64,000 nucleotides of DNA from Erwinia_E haradaeae_I (lineage in GTDB: Bacteria; Pseudomonadota; Gammaproteobacteria; Enterobacterales; Enterobacteriaceae), in contig NZ_LR217713.1 of NCBI RefSeq assembly GCF_900698925.1, positions 620,001 through 684,000 on the forward strand, given 5' to 3'. The position numbers and the translations under genes were made by a program. The notes under the pieces are model-generated. The model ran no database searches and was not told the DNA's origin. It saw nothing but the letters and a program-made list of their open reading frames with translations. Of the stretch, positions 1 through 9,961 are shown one piece after another (positions within the stretch are counted from its first letter, which is position 1; every line of letters begins with the position of its first letter).

Positions 1-627
1 ATTCAATTACTATTAATTTAATACATTCATAAAGTAATCAATTTTTATTAAGATTAAATATATCAAAAAATTATCTTTCCTAATAAGAATAAAGTTTTTC
101 TAAAATAATAGATTATTTAATAATTTATTAGAAGAAATCTAACAATATAAACTATATTTATTTATAATTATACTGAATAAAATATTATAAATAAATAATT
201 TATCTACAATTAATCTTTATATATTTGGAAGACAATAAAACCCTGCAGGGGTTTTACCTAAAACTGTATTGTCCAAATTAAATATTCATATAATCAAGTA
301 AGTTGTGATTAATTAAACACCTGTATCTAGTTCTATGCATCATCACTAATACAAAATTTTTTGTCAAAAACCCTTCTCTTGAGAAGATTGATCTCTACTA
401 TTGTAAGAATATAGTTATTAGAGTGTTAAAATTACTGATCCATGCATGTTGAAGAGATTATTTTGATATATCTGTATAAAATTTTAAGAGAATCGATCTT
501 TTCTTTAAAACACTAAAATTAGATGTGTATGGTCAAATAAATTACAGAAATGATATTAATATAGATATCTCATATTAAGATATTATCAAATAATATTATT
601 CACTAATAATGAAGTAACAGGAAATAA
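1..627. other. Noncoding stretch upstream of ftsI
   Basis: No open frame of useful length on either strand, and very AT-rich. In enterics rsmH and ftsL lie immediately upstream of ftsI; neither is recognisable here. The only feature that stands out is a GC-richer stem-loop near 224-277. The cluster promoter must lie here or further left, but I could not pick one out with confidence. Confidence 0.6.
224..277. terminator. Two-level stem-loop with a GC core
   Basis: The outer stem pairs 224-237 with 267-277 (TTTGG and ACAATA against TATTGT and CCAAA, with a 3-nt bulge). Inside it, AAAACCC at 237-243 pairs with GGGTTTT at 249-255, around the palindrome CCCTGCAGGG at 241-250. It is the most GC-rich spot in the 627 bp before ftsI. 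A terminator of a gene lying to the left, or a leader structure, are both possible; no long U-run follows. Confidence 0.35.
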
Positions 628-2379
628 ATGAGCAATCAGCTAAAGAAATATAAGAATTACTTTCAGCCAATAAAAAAACAAATGATCTTTACGCACTGGC
701 GGTTTTCTTTTATCTATGCTTTTATTTTTTTTGCTATGCTTACATTGTTACTGCGAGTTGGATGGTTACAAATAATTAATTCTAATCCACTAGTTCGCGA
801 AGGAGATAAACGATCATTACGTGTAAAAATCCTCCAAGCATCACGCGGGATGATTAGTGATCGAGAAGGACGCCCCTTGGCTGTAAGTGTTCCAGCTCAT
901 GCTATTCTTGTTGATCCAAAAGCGCTATGCGATAAAGGCGGCATAACAATAGATCATCGTTGGATAGCGTTATCCAACGCACTATCTATTCCTCTAACTC
1001 AATTAGAAGCACTAATCAGTGCAAATCCAAATAACCGGTTTTTATATTTAGCTCGTCAAATTAATCCAGATATTAGCCAATATATTCAAAAACTAAACCT
1101 ACCAGGTATTTTTATACGCGAAGAGTCGCGACGTTATTATCCTACTGGTAGTATCACAGCTCATCTCATTGGTATTACCAATATTGATGGACAGGGTATC
1201 GAAGGCATTGAAAAAAGTTTTGATAAATGGCTAACAGGTCATCCTGGTATACGTACAATACGCAAAGATCGCCTGGGCGCGGTAATCGAAGATATTTCAT
1301 CAGTCAACGCTGAGAATGCACATAACTTGATTTTAAGTATTGATGAACGCCTTCAAACCCAGGTATATCGCGAACTTACTAATGCAGTAATCTTTAACAA
1401 AGCAGAGTCTGGAACAGCAGTCCTTCTTGATGTTCATACCGGAGAGGTTTTAGCAATGGCTAACAGCCCCGCATACAATCCAAACAACCTAAATGGTGCT
1501 ACACAAGCTATGATGCGTAACCGTGCCATCACAGATATGTTTGAACCGGGTTCTACCGTTAAACCAATGGTAGTAATTACTGCTCTGCAAAATAAAATTG
1601 TAAGTGAAGATAGCATATTAAATACTGTTCCTTTTCGAGTTAATAACCATGAAATTCGAGATGTAGCATTCTACAATGAATTAACTTTAACTGGAATACT
1701 TCAGAAATCATCTAATGTTGGCGTATCCCGTTTAGCTCTCTCTATGCCTATTGATGCATTACTAAACACTTATTCACTATTTGGATTGGGACAAGAAACC
1801 AATTTAGGACTTATTGGAGAAAGCAAAGGACTTTATCCTAAAAAAAATCACTGGTCAGATATAGAAAAAGCTACCTTGTCTTTTGGATATGGTCTAATGG
1901 TAACCCCTTTGCAATTAGCACGAGTATATGCAACATTTGGTAGTTACGGTATTTACCGACCACTATCAATTGTCAAAGTTACCCCGCCAGTATCAGGACA
2001 ACGCATTTTCCCCGAGCCATTAATACGTACAGTGCTGCATATGATGGAAAGCGTCGCTTTACCTGGAGGGGGTGGTGTTAAAGCCGCTATTAAAGGTTAT
2101 CGTGTCGCAATTAAAACAGGCACAGTTAAAAAAGTTGGGTTAGGTGGCAAATTTATTCAAAGATATATCGCTTATACTGTAGGTGTGGCACCTGCAAGCA
2201 AGCCTCGTTTTGCATTAGTTGTAGTAGTCAATGACCCTCAATCTGGTAAATATTATGGCGGCACTGTCTCGGCCCCAGTTTTTAGCGCAATCATGAGTAA
2301 TGTCCTTCAGATTATGCATATTGCACCAGATGCTTTTCCAGACGTAAATCAACAGACAACAACAATGAATAAAAAATGA
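628..2379 (+). CDS. ftsI: Peptidoglycan D,D-transpeptidase FtsI (PBP3)
   Basis: Septal class B penicillin-binding protein that cross-links new peptidoglycan at the division site with FtsW. It has 583 residues against 588 in E. coli. One N-terminal membrane anchor (about residues 27-48) precedes the PBP dimerisation domain and the transpeptidase domain. The active-site motifs are present: STVK with the nucleophile near Ser309, SSN, and KTG followed by TVKK. It ends in TGA, 8 nt before murE, so it heads the co-transcribed mur/fts series. The distal processing tail is slightly shorter than in E. coli. Assignment is secure. Confidence 0.97.
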   Translation: MSNQLKKYKNYFQPIKKQMIFTHWRFSFIYAFIFFAMLTLLLRVGWLQIINSNPLVREGDKRSLRVKILQASRGMISDREGRPLAVSVPAHAILVDPKALCDKGGITIDHRWIALSNALSIPLTQLEALISANPNNRFLYLARQINPDISQYIQKLNLPGIFIREESRRYYPTGSITAHLIGITNIDGQGIEGIEKSFDKWLTGHPGIRTIRKDRLGAVIEDISSVNAENAHNLILSIDERLQTQVYRELTNAVIFNKAESGTAVLLDVHTGEVLAMANSPAYNPNNLNGATQAMMRNRAITDMFEPGSTVKPMVVITALQNKIVSEDSILNTVPFRVNNHEIRDVAFYNELTLTGILQKSSNVGVSRLALSMPIDALLNTYSLFGLGQETNLGLIGESKGLYPKKNHWSDIEKATLSFGYGLMVTPLQLARVYATFGSYGIYRPLSIVKVTPPVSGQRIFPEPLIRTVLHMMESVALPGGGGVKAAIKGYRVAIKTGTVKKVGLGGKFIQRYIAYTVGVAPASKPRFALVVVVNDPQSGKYYGGTVSAPVFSAIMSNVLQIMHIAPDAFPDVNQQTTTMNKK

Positions 2380-2387
2380 GAAAATAA

Positions 2388-3875
2388 GTGGAAAATCATA
2401 ATTTAAACACATTGCTTAATCCATGGATATTGAATGCACCACATTGTGCACTTCAATCAATCAAATTAGATAGCCGTAAAGTAACACCAGGAGATCTATT
2501 TGTTGCAATCAAAGGCCATGATAATGATGGTCGCTTGTTTATTTCTCAAGCAATTGCCAATGGTGCAGTAGCAGTTATTGCTGAAACTCATATTACATCT
2601 AATAATGGGCAAATAATAGAAAGACATGGAATTCCTATTATCTATCTAACAGAACTACCATCTCACCTCTCAGTTCTTTCTGGGCGATTCTATCACCATC
2701 CAAGTGATAAAATGACCGTCATTGGTGTCACTGGTACTAACGGTAAAACTACTATAACACATCTAATAGCTCAATGGGTGTCACTGGTAGATCAAAGAAG
2801 CGCTATTATGGGAACAAATGGAAATGGGCTATATGGAAAACTAGTACACACAACAAATACAACTAGCTCCGCTATAGATATCCAAAAATTTCTAGTGACA
2901 TGCTTAGAAAAAACGGTAAACCTTGTAGCTATAGAAGTTTCTTCACATGGTTTAATTCAACATCGCGTAGCAGCCCTAAATTTTTCAGCAGCAATTTTTA
3001 CTAATCTTAGTCACGATCATCTTGACTATCACGGGAATATTTCGTGTTATGAAGATGCCAAATGGCTGCTCTTTTCTACACATAAGACTCAAAAGATCAT
3101 TATTAATGCTGATGATGCAATTGGAAAAAAATGGCTTCTAAAATTACCTAATGCAGTTGCAGTAACTATAAATAATCAATATCCAATAAAAAACCATAAA
3201 GAATGGCTAAATGCTACTAAGATTAAATATAATAAAAATGGAATAAGTGTTAATTTTGAATCTATCTGGGGAAGTGGTTATATTAAAAGTAGTCTAATAG
3301 GTTCATTCAATATTAGCAACTTATTAATATCCTTAGCTACACTTTTATCCTTATCCTATCCGCTTGATAAATTAATAAAAACTGCTAGTCAATTACAACC
3401 TCCATTCGGTCGCATGGAGATCTTTAAGGGCATTAATCAACCAAAAATCATAGTAGATTACGCTCATACACCAGATGCCTTACAACAAGCATTAATTGCA
3501 TTAAGATCACATTGCCAAGGGCAATTATGGTGTATTTTTGGATGTGGTGGAAATCGTGACATACATAAAAGAGCCTTGATGGGAGCGATTGTAGAGAAAT
3601 TATCTGATGTGATTATCATCACTAATGATAATCCTCGTAACGAAAATCCCAAGAAAATTATTCAAGATATATTAAGTGGATTCGTTTATAAAAAACGTGC
3701 CAAAGTAATTATGAATCGCGTAGAAGCTATTTCTTACGCAGTGATTACAGCACAAAAAAAAGACACCATACTCCTGGCAGGTAAAGGAAGTGAAAATTAT
3801 CAAATAATTGGTACTAATAATTTTAGCTATTCTGATCGACACATAGTTGCGAGCCTTGTAGGAGTTAAAGCTTGA
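2388..3875 (+). CDS. murE: UDP-MurNAc-L-Ala-D-Glu:meso-diaminopimelate ligase MurE
   Basis: Cytoplasmic Mur ligase adding meso-diaminopimelate to the peptidoglycan precursor, using ATP. It has 495 residues, the same as E. coli. GTG start. The P-loop GVTGTNGKTT lies near residue 115, and the DNPR motif that selects diaminopimelate is intact, so the wall is of the ordinary gram-negative type. The C-terminal AGKG motif continues as SENYQ where E. coli has HEDYQ; the diaminopimelate-contacting Glu is kept. Its TGA overlaps the TTG start of murF, which implies translational coupling. Confidence 0.97.
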   Translation: MENHNLNTLLNPWILNAPHCALQSIKLDSRKVTPGDLFVAIKGHDNDGRLFISQAIANGAVAVIAETHITSNNGQIIERHGIPIIYLTELPSHLSVLSGRFYHHPSDKMTVIGVTGTNGKTTITHLIAQWVSLVDQRSAIMGTNGNGLYGKLVHTTNTTSSAIDIQKFLVTCLEKTVNLVAIEVSSHGLIQHRVAALNFSAAIFTNLSHDHLDYHGNISCYEDAKWLLFSTHKTQKIIINADDAIGKKWLLKLPNAVAVTINNQYPIKNHKEWLNATKIKYNKNGISVNFESIWGSGYIKSSLIGSFNISNLLISLATLLSLSYPLDKLIKTASQLQPPFGRMEIFKGINQPKIIVDYAHTPDALQQALIALRSHCQGQLWCIFGCGGNRDIHKRALMGAIVEKLSDVIIITNDNPRNENPKKIIQDILSGFVYKKRAKVIMNRVEAISYAVITAQKKDTILLAGKGSENYQIIGTNNFSYSDRHIVASLVGVKA

Positions 3876-5233
3876 TCACTATCACCTTACAACAAATAGC
3901 AGACATAACTTACGGTAAACTATATGGAAGTAATCTTTCTATTTCGTCAATTACGCTAGACACAAGAAAAGCACAAAGAGGGAGTCTTTTTCTAGCTTTA
4001 CAAGGAAAGAATTATGATGCTAATAATTTCATTCCTGATGCTATTAACGCAGGATGCGTCTGTTGCTTAGTTAACAGGCCTCTATCCATAGACTTTCCTC
4101 ATGTAATTGTCAGAGATACACGTATTGCATTAGAAAATTTAGCAGTATGGTTTCGTAATAAATCTAGAGCACGAATCGTTGGCATAACCGGTTCATCTGG
4201 AAAAACATCAGTAAAGGAAATGACAACGGCCATCTTAAAAAAATGCGGAACAACATTATGTACTCAGGGTAATTTAAATAATGCTATTGGAGTACCAATT
4301 ACATTATTACGTCTAAAACCAATGCATAAATACGCAGTGATTGAACTAGGTGCCAAAACTAAAGGTGACATTTCCTACACTTCTGGGTTAATAAAACCAC
4401 ATAGCGTTCTAATAAATAATATTTCAATTTCGCATTTAGAAGGGTTTAAAACAACTAGGGGGATTGCCGAAGGCAAAGGAGAAATTTTCAATGCTCTATC
4501 AGTGAATGGTACTGCCATTATTAATCATGATAGTAACGACTGGCTAAATTGGAAGTTTTTATTACATAAACAAACTATTTGGCGATTTTCCTTGTATAAA
4601 AAACAAGATAGTGATTTTTATGCATCTAATATTATTACTCATATTTACGGGACACACTTTGTTCTGCATTCACCTATCGGATCTGTGACAATTACACTAA
4701 ACGTACCAGGAACACACAATATTTCTAATGCACTAGCTGCCGCTGCATTAGCATTCTCCAGCGGTGCACCACTAAGCGCGATTGATCAGGGATTAAATAA
4801 CTTCGGAGGGATCAAAGGCCGTCTCTTTCCATTTGTTTTAAACAAAAACAAGCTAATAATTGATGACAGTTATAATGCTAATATGGGATCCATGATTGCT
4901 GCTATAAATGTTTTAAAAACTATGCCAGGATATCGCGTACTTATTATAGGTGACATGAAAGAACTTGGGATACATTCCGATAAATATCATGCTCAAATAG
5001 GATATATGATACAGAATACTAATATTGACAAAGTACTCAGTACAGGAAAACTTAGCCATCATATTGCTCATAATAGTGGTGTAGGTGAACACTTTTGTGA
5101 TCTCTCTAGTTTGGCTACGCGAGCTTGTCAATTACTGATCTCACATCACCGCATTACTATATTAGTCAAAGGCTCGCGTAGCACGTCAATGGAATACATT
5201 GTACGCATCTTACAGGAGCAAAATATATGCTAA
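3872..5233 (+). CDS. murF: UDP-MurNAc-tripeptide:D-Ala-D-Ala ligase MurF
   Basis: Last cytoplasmic Mur ligase; it joins D-Ala-D-Ala to the UDP-MurNAc tripeptide. It has 453 residues, the E. coli length. It begins at a TTG that overlaps the murE stop (TTGA). The P-loop GITGSSGKTS lies near residue 105, and a DDSYNAN segment marks the C-terminal part. One normally invariant stretch differs: ELGAKTKGDI in place of the family ELGANHxGEI, so an Asn-His pair has become Lys-Thr. The frame is otherwise complete. The mraY start lies inside its end (7-nt overlap). Confidence 0.96.
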   Translation: MITITLQQIADITYGKLYGSNLSISSITLDTRKAQRGSLFLALQGKNYDANNFIPDAINAGCVCCLVNRPLSIDFPHVIVRDTRIALENLAVWFRNKSRARIVGITGSSGKTSVKEMTTAILKKCGTTLCTQGNLNNAIGVPITLLRLKPMHKYAVIELGAKTKGDISYTSGLIKPHSVLINNISISHLEGFKTTRGIAEGKGEIFNALSVNGTAIINHDSNDWLNWKFLLHKQTIWRFSLYKKQDSDFYASNIITHIYGTHFVLHSPIGSVTITLNVPGTHNISNALAAAALAFSSGAPLSAIDQGLNNFGGIKGRLFPFVLNKNKLIIDDSYNANMGSMIAAINVLKTMPGYRVLIIGDMKELGIHSDKYHAQIGYMIQNTNIDKVLSTGKLSHHIAHNSGVGEHFCDLSSLATRACQLLISHHRITILVKGSRSTSMEYIVRILQEQNIC

Positions 5234-6309
5234 TGTACCTGACAGAATATCTCGTAACTCTTTCTTCTGGTTTTCATTTTTTCTCCTCTCTAACCTTCCG
5301 AGCTATAATGAGCTTCCTTACTTCTTTCTTTCTGTCTTTATGGATAGGGCCACTAATTATTACCCGCTTAAAGAAAAAATCTATTCGCCAAGTAACTCGT
5401 ACTGAAGGACCGGAATCACACTTTATAAAAAATGGAACCCCAACGATGGGAGGTATTATAATACTTATTTCCATTATTGTCTCAGTACTAATCTGGGGTA
5501 ATCCACTCAACCTATACGTCTGTTGTGTTCTTTTTATTCTTATGAGTTATGGTCTTATTGGGTTTATTGATGATTATTTAAAAGTAAAAGACGCTAATAG
5601 CCAAGGATTGCTACCTCGATGGAAATATATCTTGCAATCAGTAATTGCACTGGCCTTATGTAGTATCATGTATTTTGTCGGAAAAGACACGCCTGCTACA
5701 GCTTTAGTACTTCCATTTTTTAAAAATATCATACCACAAGCAGGCATTCTATATTTTCTTTTAGCATATTTTGTTATAGTAGGTACTAGCAATGCTGTAA
5801 ATCTAACAGATGGACTTGACGGTCTGGTTATTATGCCAATAGTATTTATCGTTGCAGCATTTTCATTAGTAGCCTGGGCAACTAGCAATCTACAATATTC
5901 TGAATATCTACATATTCCCTATTTAAAACATGCTAAAGATCTAGTTGTCTGTTGTACTGCAATCAGCGGTTCTGGATTAGGTTTTCTATGGTTTAATACT
6001 TATCCAGCTCAAATTTTTATGGGAGATGTAGGATCACTAGCCTTAGGAGGTGCGCTTGGTACAACTGCAATACTATTGCGACAAGAGTTTTTACTCTTCA
6101 TTATGGGAGGGATATTCGTGATAGAAACTCTGTCAGTGATTCTTCAGATCTTATTTTTTAAATTACGTGGTCATCGTATTTTTTATATGGCTCCTCTTCA
6201 CCATCATTATGAATTAAAAGGTTGCCCAGAACCTCGTATTATTATACGTTTTTGGATTATAACTCTGGCATTAGTATTTGTTGGATTGGTAACCCTAAAG
6301 GCAAGATAG
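5227..6309 (+). CDS. mraY: Phospho-MurNAc-pentapeptide transferase MraY
   Basis: Polytopic inner-membrane enzyme that moves phospho-MurNAc-pentapeptide to undecaprenyl phosphate, giving lipid I. It has 360 residues, exactly the E. coli length. About ten hydrophobic segments are visible, with the family motifs GTPTMGG, FIDDYLK, NAVNLTDGLDGL and the histidine cluster MAPLHHHYELKG. The start overlaps the end of murF and the stop sits 2 nt before the GTG of murD, so it is embedded in the operon. Confidence 0.97.
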   Translation: MLMYLTEYLVTLSSGFHFFSSLTFRAIMSFLTSFFLSLWIGPLIITRLKKKSIRQVTRTEGPESHFIKNGTPTMGGIIILISIIVSVLIWGNPLNLYVCCVLFILMSYGLIGFIDDYLKVKDANSQGLLPRWKYILQSVIALALCSIMYFVGKDTPATALVLPFFKNIIPQAGILYFLLAYFVIVGTSNAVNLTDGLDGLVIMPIVFIVAAFSLVAWATSNLQYSEYLHIPYLKHAKDLVVCCTAISGSGLGFLWFNTYPAQIFMGDVGSLALGGALGTTAILLRQEFLLFIMGGIFVIETLSVILQILFFKLRGHRIFYMAPLHHHYELKGCPEPRIIIRFWIITLALVFVGLVTLKAR

Positions 6310-6311
6310 TA

Positions 6312-7628
6312 GTGAATGACTATCAAGGAAAAAAAATTGTTATTATTGGGTTGGGCCTCACTGGTCTTTCTTGTGTTCATTTTTTTATATCGCGCGGTGT
6401 CCTACCGCGCGTAATAGATACACGTATTAAACCGCCAAATTTACTAAATCTTCCACATAATATTCAATATTGGTTAGGAAGCATGAATGATGATTGGTTA
6501 CTAGGTTCTGAGTTAATTGTTAGTAGTCCAGGAATCAGTCTTAGGCATCCATCATTAATTTCTGCCGCACAAGCTGGAATCGAAATTATAGGTGATATCG
6601 AGTTATTTTGCCGCGAAACAAAGACTCCAATTATTGCTATTACTGGTTCTAATGGGAAAAGCACCGTTACATGTTTAGTTAGTAAGATAGCCAAACACAG
6701 GGGGTGGCGAGTTGGAACAGGTGGCAATATTGGATTACCTGCACTAACATTATTAAATAAAGCTGCACAACTATATGTATTAGAGCTATCTAGTTTTCAG
6801 CTTGAAACGACTAGAAGCTTACGCGCAAGCGCTGCCACTGTTCTTAATATCTCTGAGGACCACATGGAACGCTACCCATTAGGCATAGAAGAGTATCGTT
6901 CTGCTAAATTACGTATCTATCACAATGCTCAGATATGTGTAATTAATTCTGATGATGCACTTACTATACCAGAAAAATCAAACAATAAAAACTATCGAAG
7001 CGTTGGTTTACATACTGGTGATTACTATCTCAAAAAAAAGAAAAATGGTACCTGGTTAAAAGCCCGAGGAGAATGCCTTCTTAACACTAATCAAATCCAA
7101 CTTATAGGTAAACATAATTACATTAATGCACTAACTGCTCTTGCACTAGCTGATGCTATTAACTTACCAAGAACTAGTAGCAAGCAAGTATTAATGAGCT
7201 TTCGTGGTTTAGCACATCGCTGTCAGCTAGTTCATGAACACAACGGAGTACGCTGGATTAATGACTCAAAATCAACTAATGTAGCTAGCACAATCGCTGC
7301 GTTAGAGGGGTTGCATTCTAACGGGATCTTATGGCTCCTTTTAGGGGGGGATGGAAAATCGGCTAACTTTACACCTCTGGTTCGCTATCTTTATAAAGCC
7401 AAGATTCGTCTTTACTGTTTTGGACGTGACCGGGAACAACTAGCAAAATTACGCTCAGAGATCACAGTAATAACTCCAACTATGGATGAGGCGGTAAATC
7501 AAATTGCTAAGCAGGTCAAATATGGTGATATTGTCCTGTTATCACCAGCTTGCTCAAGTTTGGACCAGTTTAAAAACTTTGAACACCGCGGTTTGTTATT
7601 TACTAAACTCGCACAAGGAGTTAATTAA
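6312..7628 (+). CDS. murD: UDP-MurNAc-L-alanine:D-glutamate ligase MurD
   Basis: Cytoplasmic Mur ligase adding D-glutamate. I place the start at the GTG at 6312 because its VNDYQGK matches the E. coli start MADYQGK. The protein is then 438 residues, the E. coli length, and an AAAGG ribosome site lies 9-10 nt upstream inside the end of mraY. An in-frame ATG further upstream would give an unneeded extension. The P-loop AITGSNGKST and the carbamylated-lysine segment AAKLRIY are present. Its TAA overlaps the ATG of ftsW (TAATG). Confidence 0.96.
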   Translation: MNDYQGKKIVIIGLGLTGLSCVHFFISRGVLPRVIDTRIKPPNLLNLPHNIQYWLGSMNDDWLLGSELIVSSPGISLRHPSLISAAQAGIEIIGDIELFCRETKTPIIAITGSNGKSTVTCLVSKIAKHRGWRVGTGGNIGLPALTLLNKAAQLYVLELSSFQLETTRSLRASAATVLNISEDHMERYPLGIEEYRSAKLRIYHNAQICVINSDDALTIPEKSNNKNYRSVGLHTGDYYLKKKKNGTWLKARGECLLNTNQIQLIGKHNYINALTALALADAINLPRTSSKQVLMSFRGLAHRCQLVHEHNGVRWINDSKSTNVASTIAALEGLHSNGILWLLLGGDGKSANFTPLVRYLYKAKIRLYCFGRDREQLAKLRSEITVITPTMDEAVNQIAKQVKYGDIVLLSPACSSLDQFKNFEHRGLLFTKLAQGVN

Positions 7629-8839
7629 TGCATATAGCAAACCACCAAAGTCTAATCAGAATTATTAAGTCATTAACGCGTTGGATGATGTGTAAAAATC
7701 AACAAGTAAGGGAGGATATAATTTTATATGATCGGACATTGTTATGGTTAATACTTGGTTTAGTGATAATAGGCTTCGTAATGGTGACGTCAGCTTCCAT
7801 GACTATTGGGCATCGCCTATCAGGCGATCCTTTTTTCTTTGTAAAACGTGAGGCGCTCTATATATTATTGGCGCTCACGGTTGCTCAAATTACACTACGA
7901 ATTCCTATGAAATTATGGCAACAATACAGCAATAAAATGCTACTAATTACAATGATTTTATTGCTTCTCGTTTTAATCTTAGGCCGATCCGCAAATGGAG
8001 CATCACGATGGATTATTATAGGACCTATCGGTATACAACCAGCAGAAATTTCTAAACTATCCCTTTTTTGTTACCTGTCAAATTATCTGGTACGCAAGAT
8101 TCATGAAGTGCGTAATAACTTCTGGGGATTCTGGAAACCTATGAGCGTGCTGCTCATACTAGCAACACTGTTACTGGCTCAACCAGATTTGGGAACTATA
8201 GTAATTATGTTTGTTATTTCTTTAGCAATGCTATTTATTAGTGGTGCAAAATTATGGCATTTTCTTCTTATTATAGGACCTAGTATTTCTACGGTGACGT
8301 TACTTATCTTAGAAAAACCTTATAGAATGCGACGTGTGAGTTCTGTCTGGAATCCTTGGATGGATCCATTTGGAAACGGATATCAACTCACGCAATCTCT
8401 TATGGCATTTGGACGAGGTCAGGTATGGGGACAAGGATTAGGCAACTCAGTACAAAAATTAGAGTATTTACCAGCGGCACATACTGACTTTATTGTCTCA
8501 ATTATTGGTGAGGAACTAGGTTATATCGGTGTCTTTATAGTGTTATTAATGATTTTTTCTATTTCTTTTCGTGCAGTAAAAATTGGTCAATCTGCACTAA
8601 AACTTAATCAACAATTTTCAGGATTTTTAGCATGTGCTATTGGTGTATGGTTTGGCTTTCAAACACTAATTAATGTTGGAGTGGCGGCAGGAATATTACC
8701 AACGAAGGGGCTAACATTGCCACTGATTAGCTATGGAGGATCCAGTTTGATTATTATGTCAATAGCCATGACATGTTTATTACGTATTGATCATGAAACG
8801 CGTTTAGCCACATCTCAAGCATTTATACGGGGGTCATAA
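7628..8839 (+). CDS. ftsW: Septal peptidoglycan polymerase FtsW
   Basis: SEDS-family glycosyltransferase that works with FtsI at the septum. It has 403 residues against 414 in E. coli, about ten transmembrane helices, and the SEDS signatures QPDLGTIVIM near residue 185 and PLISYGGSS near residue 370. Start and stop are both coupled: the ATG overlaps the murD stop and the TAA is followed directly by the murG ATG. No broken motif seen. Confidence 0.97.
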   Translation: MHIANHQSLIRIIKSLTRWMMCKNQQVREDIILYDRTLLWLILGLVIIGFVMVTSASMTIGHRLSGDPFFFVKREALYILLALTVAQITLRIPMKLWQQYSNKMLLITMILLLLVLILGRSANGASRWIIIGPIGIQPAEISKLSLFCYLSNYLVRKIHEVRNNFWGFWKPMSVLLILATLLLAQPDLGTIVIMFVISLAMLFISGAKLWHFLLIIGPSISTVTLLILEKPYRMRRVSSVWNPWMDPFGNGYQLTQSLMAFGRGQVWGQGLGNSVQKLEYLPAAHTDFIVSIIGEELGYIGVFIVLLMIFSISFRAVKIGQSALKLNQQFSGFLACAIGVWFGFQTLINVGVAAGILPTKGLTLPLISYGGSSLIIMSIAMTCLLRIDHETRLATSQAFIRGS

Positions 8840-9897
8840 ATGAATCAAAAAAAACTACTGATTATTGGTGGCGGAACTGGTGGACATATATTCCCTGGTC
8901 TGGCTGTTGCTATCTATCTACAAAAAATAAATTGGAAAATCTATTGGCTGGGTGCTACTGGAAAAATGGAAGAAAATTTAGTCCAAAAGCACGGTATTAC
9001 TATTGAATATATTAGAATTAGCGGTCTACGCGGCAAAAGTATAAAAACTTTTTTATCAGCACCTTTAAATATTATTAAAGCATGGATTCAAGCACAAGAA
9101 ATTATAAAAAAATGGAAACCAGATGTAGCATTAGGCATGGGTGGGTATATTACTGGACCGGGAGGTCTTGCAGCCTGGAGCTGTGGTATACCTCTAATTT
9201 TACACGAACAAAATAGTGTTGCTGGTTTAACTAATAAATTGCTAGCATGGTTACCGGTAAAGTTATACAGGCATTTCCAGGAGCCTGGACTTCTGCAGAA
9301 GTAGTTGGAAACCCAGTACGCACGGACATTCTTTCATTACCCCAACCCTCTATACGTTTTGCAGGACGCAAAGGACCAATCCGCGTCTTAGTAATAGGCG
9401 GCAGTCAAGGTGCGCATATTTTAAATCAGGTTATGCCTCAAGTAGCTTATAAACTTGGCAGTAAAATATGCCTATGGCATCAAGTTGGTAAAGGAGCATC
9501 TAATTCAGTAAAACATGCGTACATGAAGACAAATTCAATCCATTATCGGATTTCAGAATTTATTAACAATATAGCTTACGCTTATTCTTGGGCTGATGTA
9601 GTGATATGTCGATCAGGTGCAATGACAGTCAGTGAGCTAGCTGTTGTGGGGTTACCAGCTATTTTTGTACCTTTCCAACATAAAGATCGCCAACAATACT
9701 GGAATGCCTTGTCAGTAGTTAAAACAGGAGGTGCCGTCATTTATGAAGAACATTGGTTTACAGCTGATCTCGTGGCAGAACAGCTTGCTTCATGGGATCG
9801 TCTAAAACTTTTAGAAATGGCTAAAAAAGTTCATACCATGGCCATTCTTGATTCTACAGAACGTGTTGCAAAAGTAGTAAGAAGTGCAACTCGCTAA
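8840..9897 (+). pseudogene. murG: murG, lipid II synthase, split by a one-base frameshift
   Basis: MurG adds GlcNAc to lipid I, giving lipid II. The first frame (8840-9304) encodes the N-terminal half, with the GGTGGH loop, LRGKSIK and GMGGYITGPGG. It runs to LTNKLLA and then reads unrelated sequence to a stop. Homology resumes in the -1 frame at about 9259 (KVIQAFPGAW) and continues to the normal C-terminus at 9897, including GGSQGA, CRSGAMTVSE and FVPFQHKDRQQYWNA. Between the codons AAT-AAA and AAA-GTT there are 20 nt where E. coli spacing predicts 21, so one base is missing in 9239-9258. Both halves are well conserved and the rest of the pathway is intact. A sequencing or assembly error, a very recent mutation, or a frameshift rescued during expression are all possible; no canonical slippery heptamer is visible. 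Confidence 0.85.
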
Positions 9898-9961
9898 AAT
9901 ATTAGAATACAGAAAGATCTTCCGCAATTTACAAAAGCAATAAAAATACTATAAGGACCAA

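Noticed and set aside
440..600. Possible ftsL C-terminal relic before ftsI
   Set aside because: A few residues (a KLD then GQIN pattern near 515-545) vaguely recall the FtsL end, but frames must be switched and the match is too weak to list.
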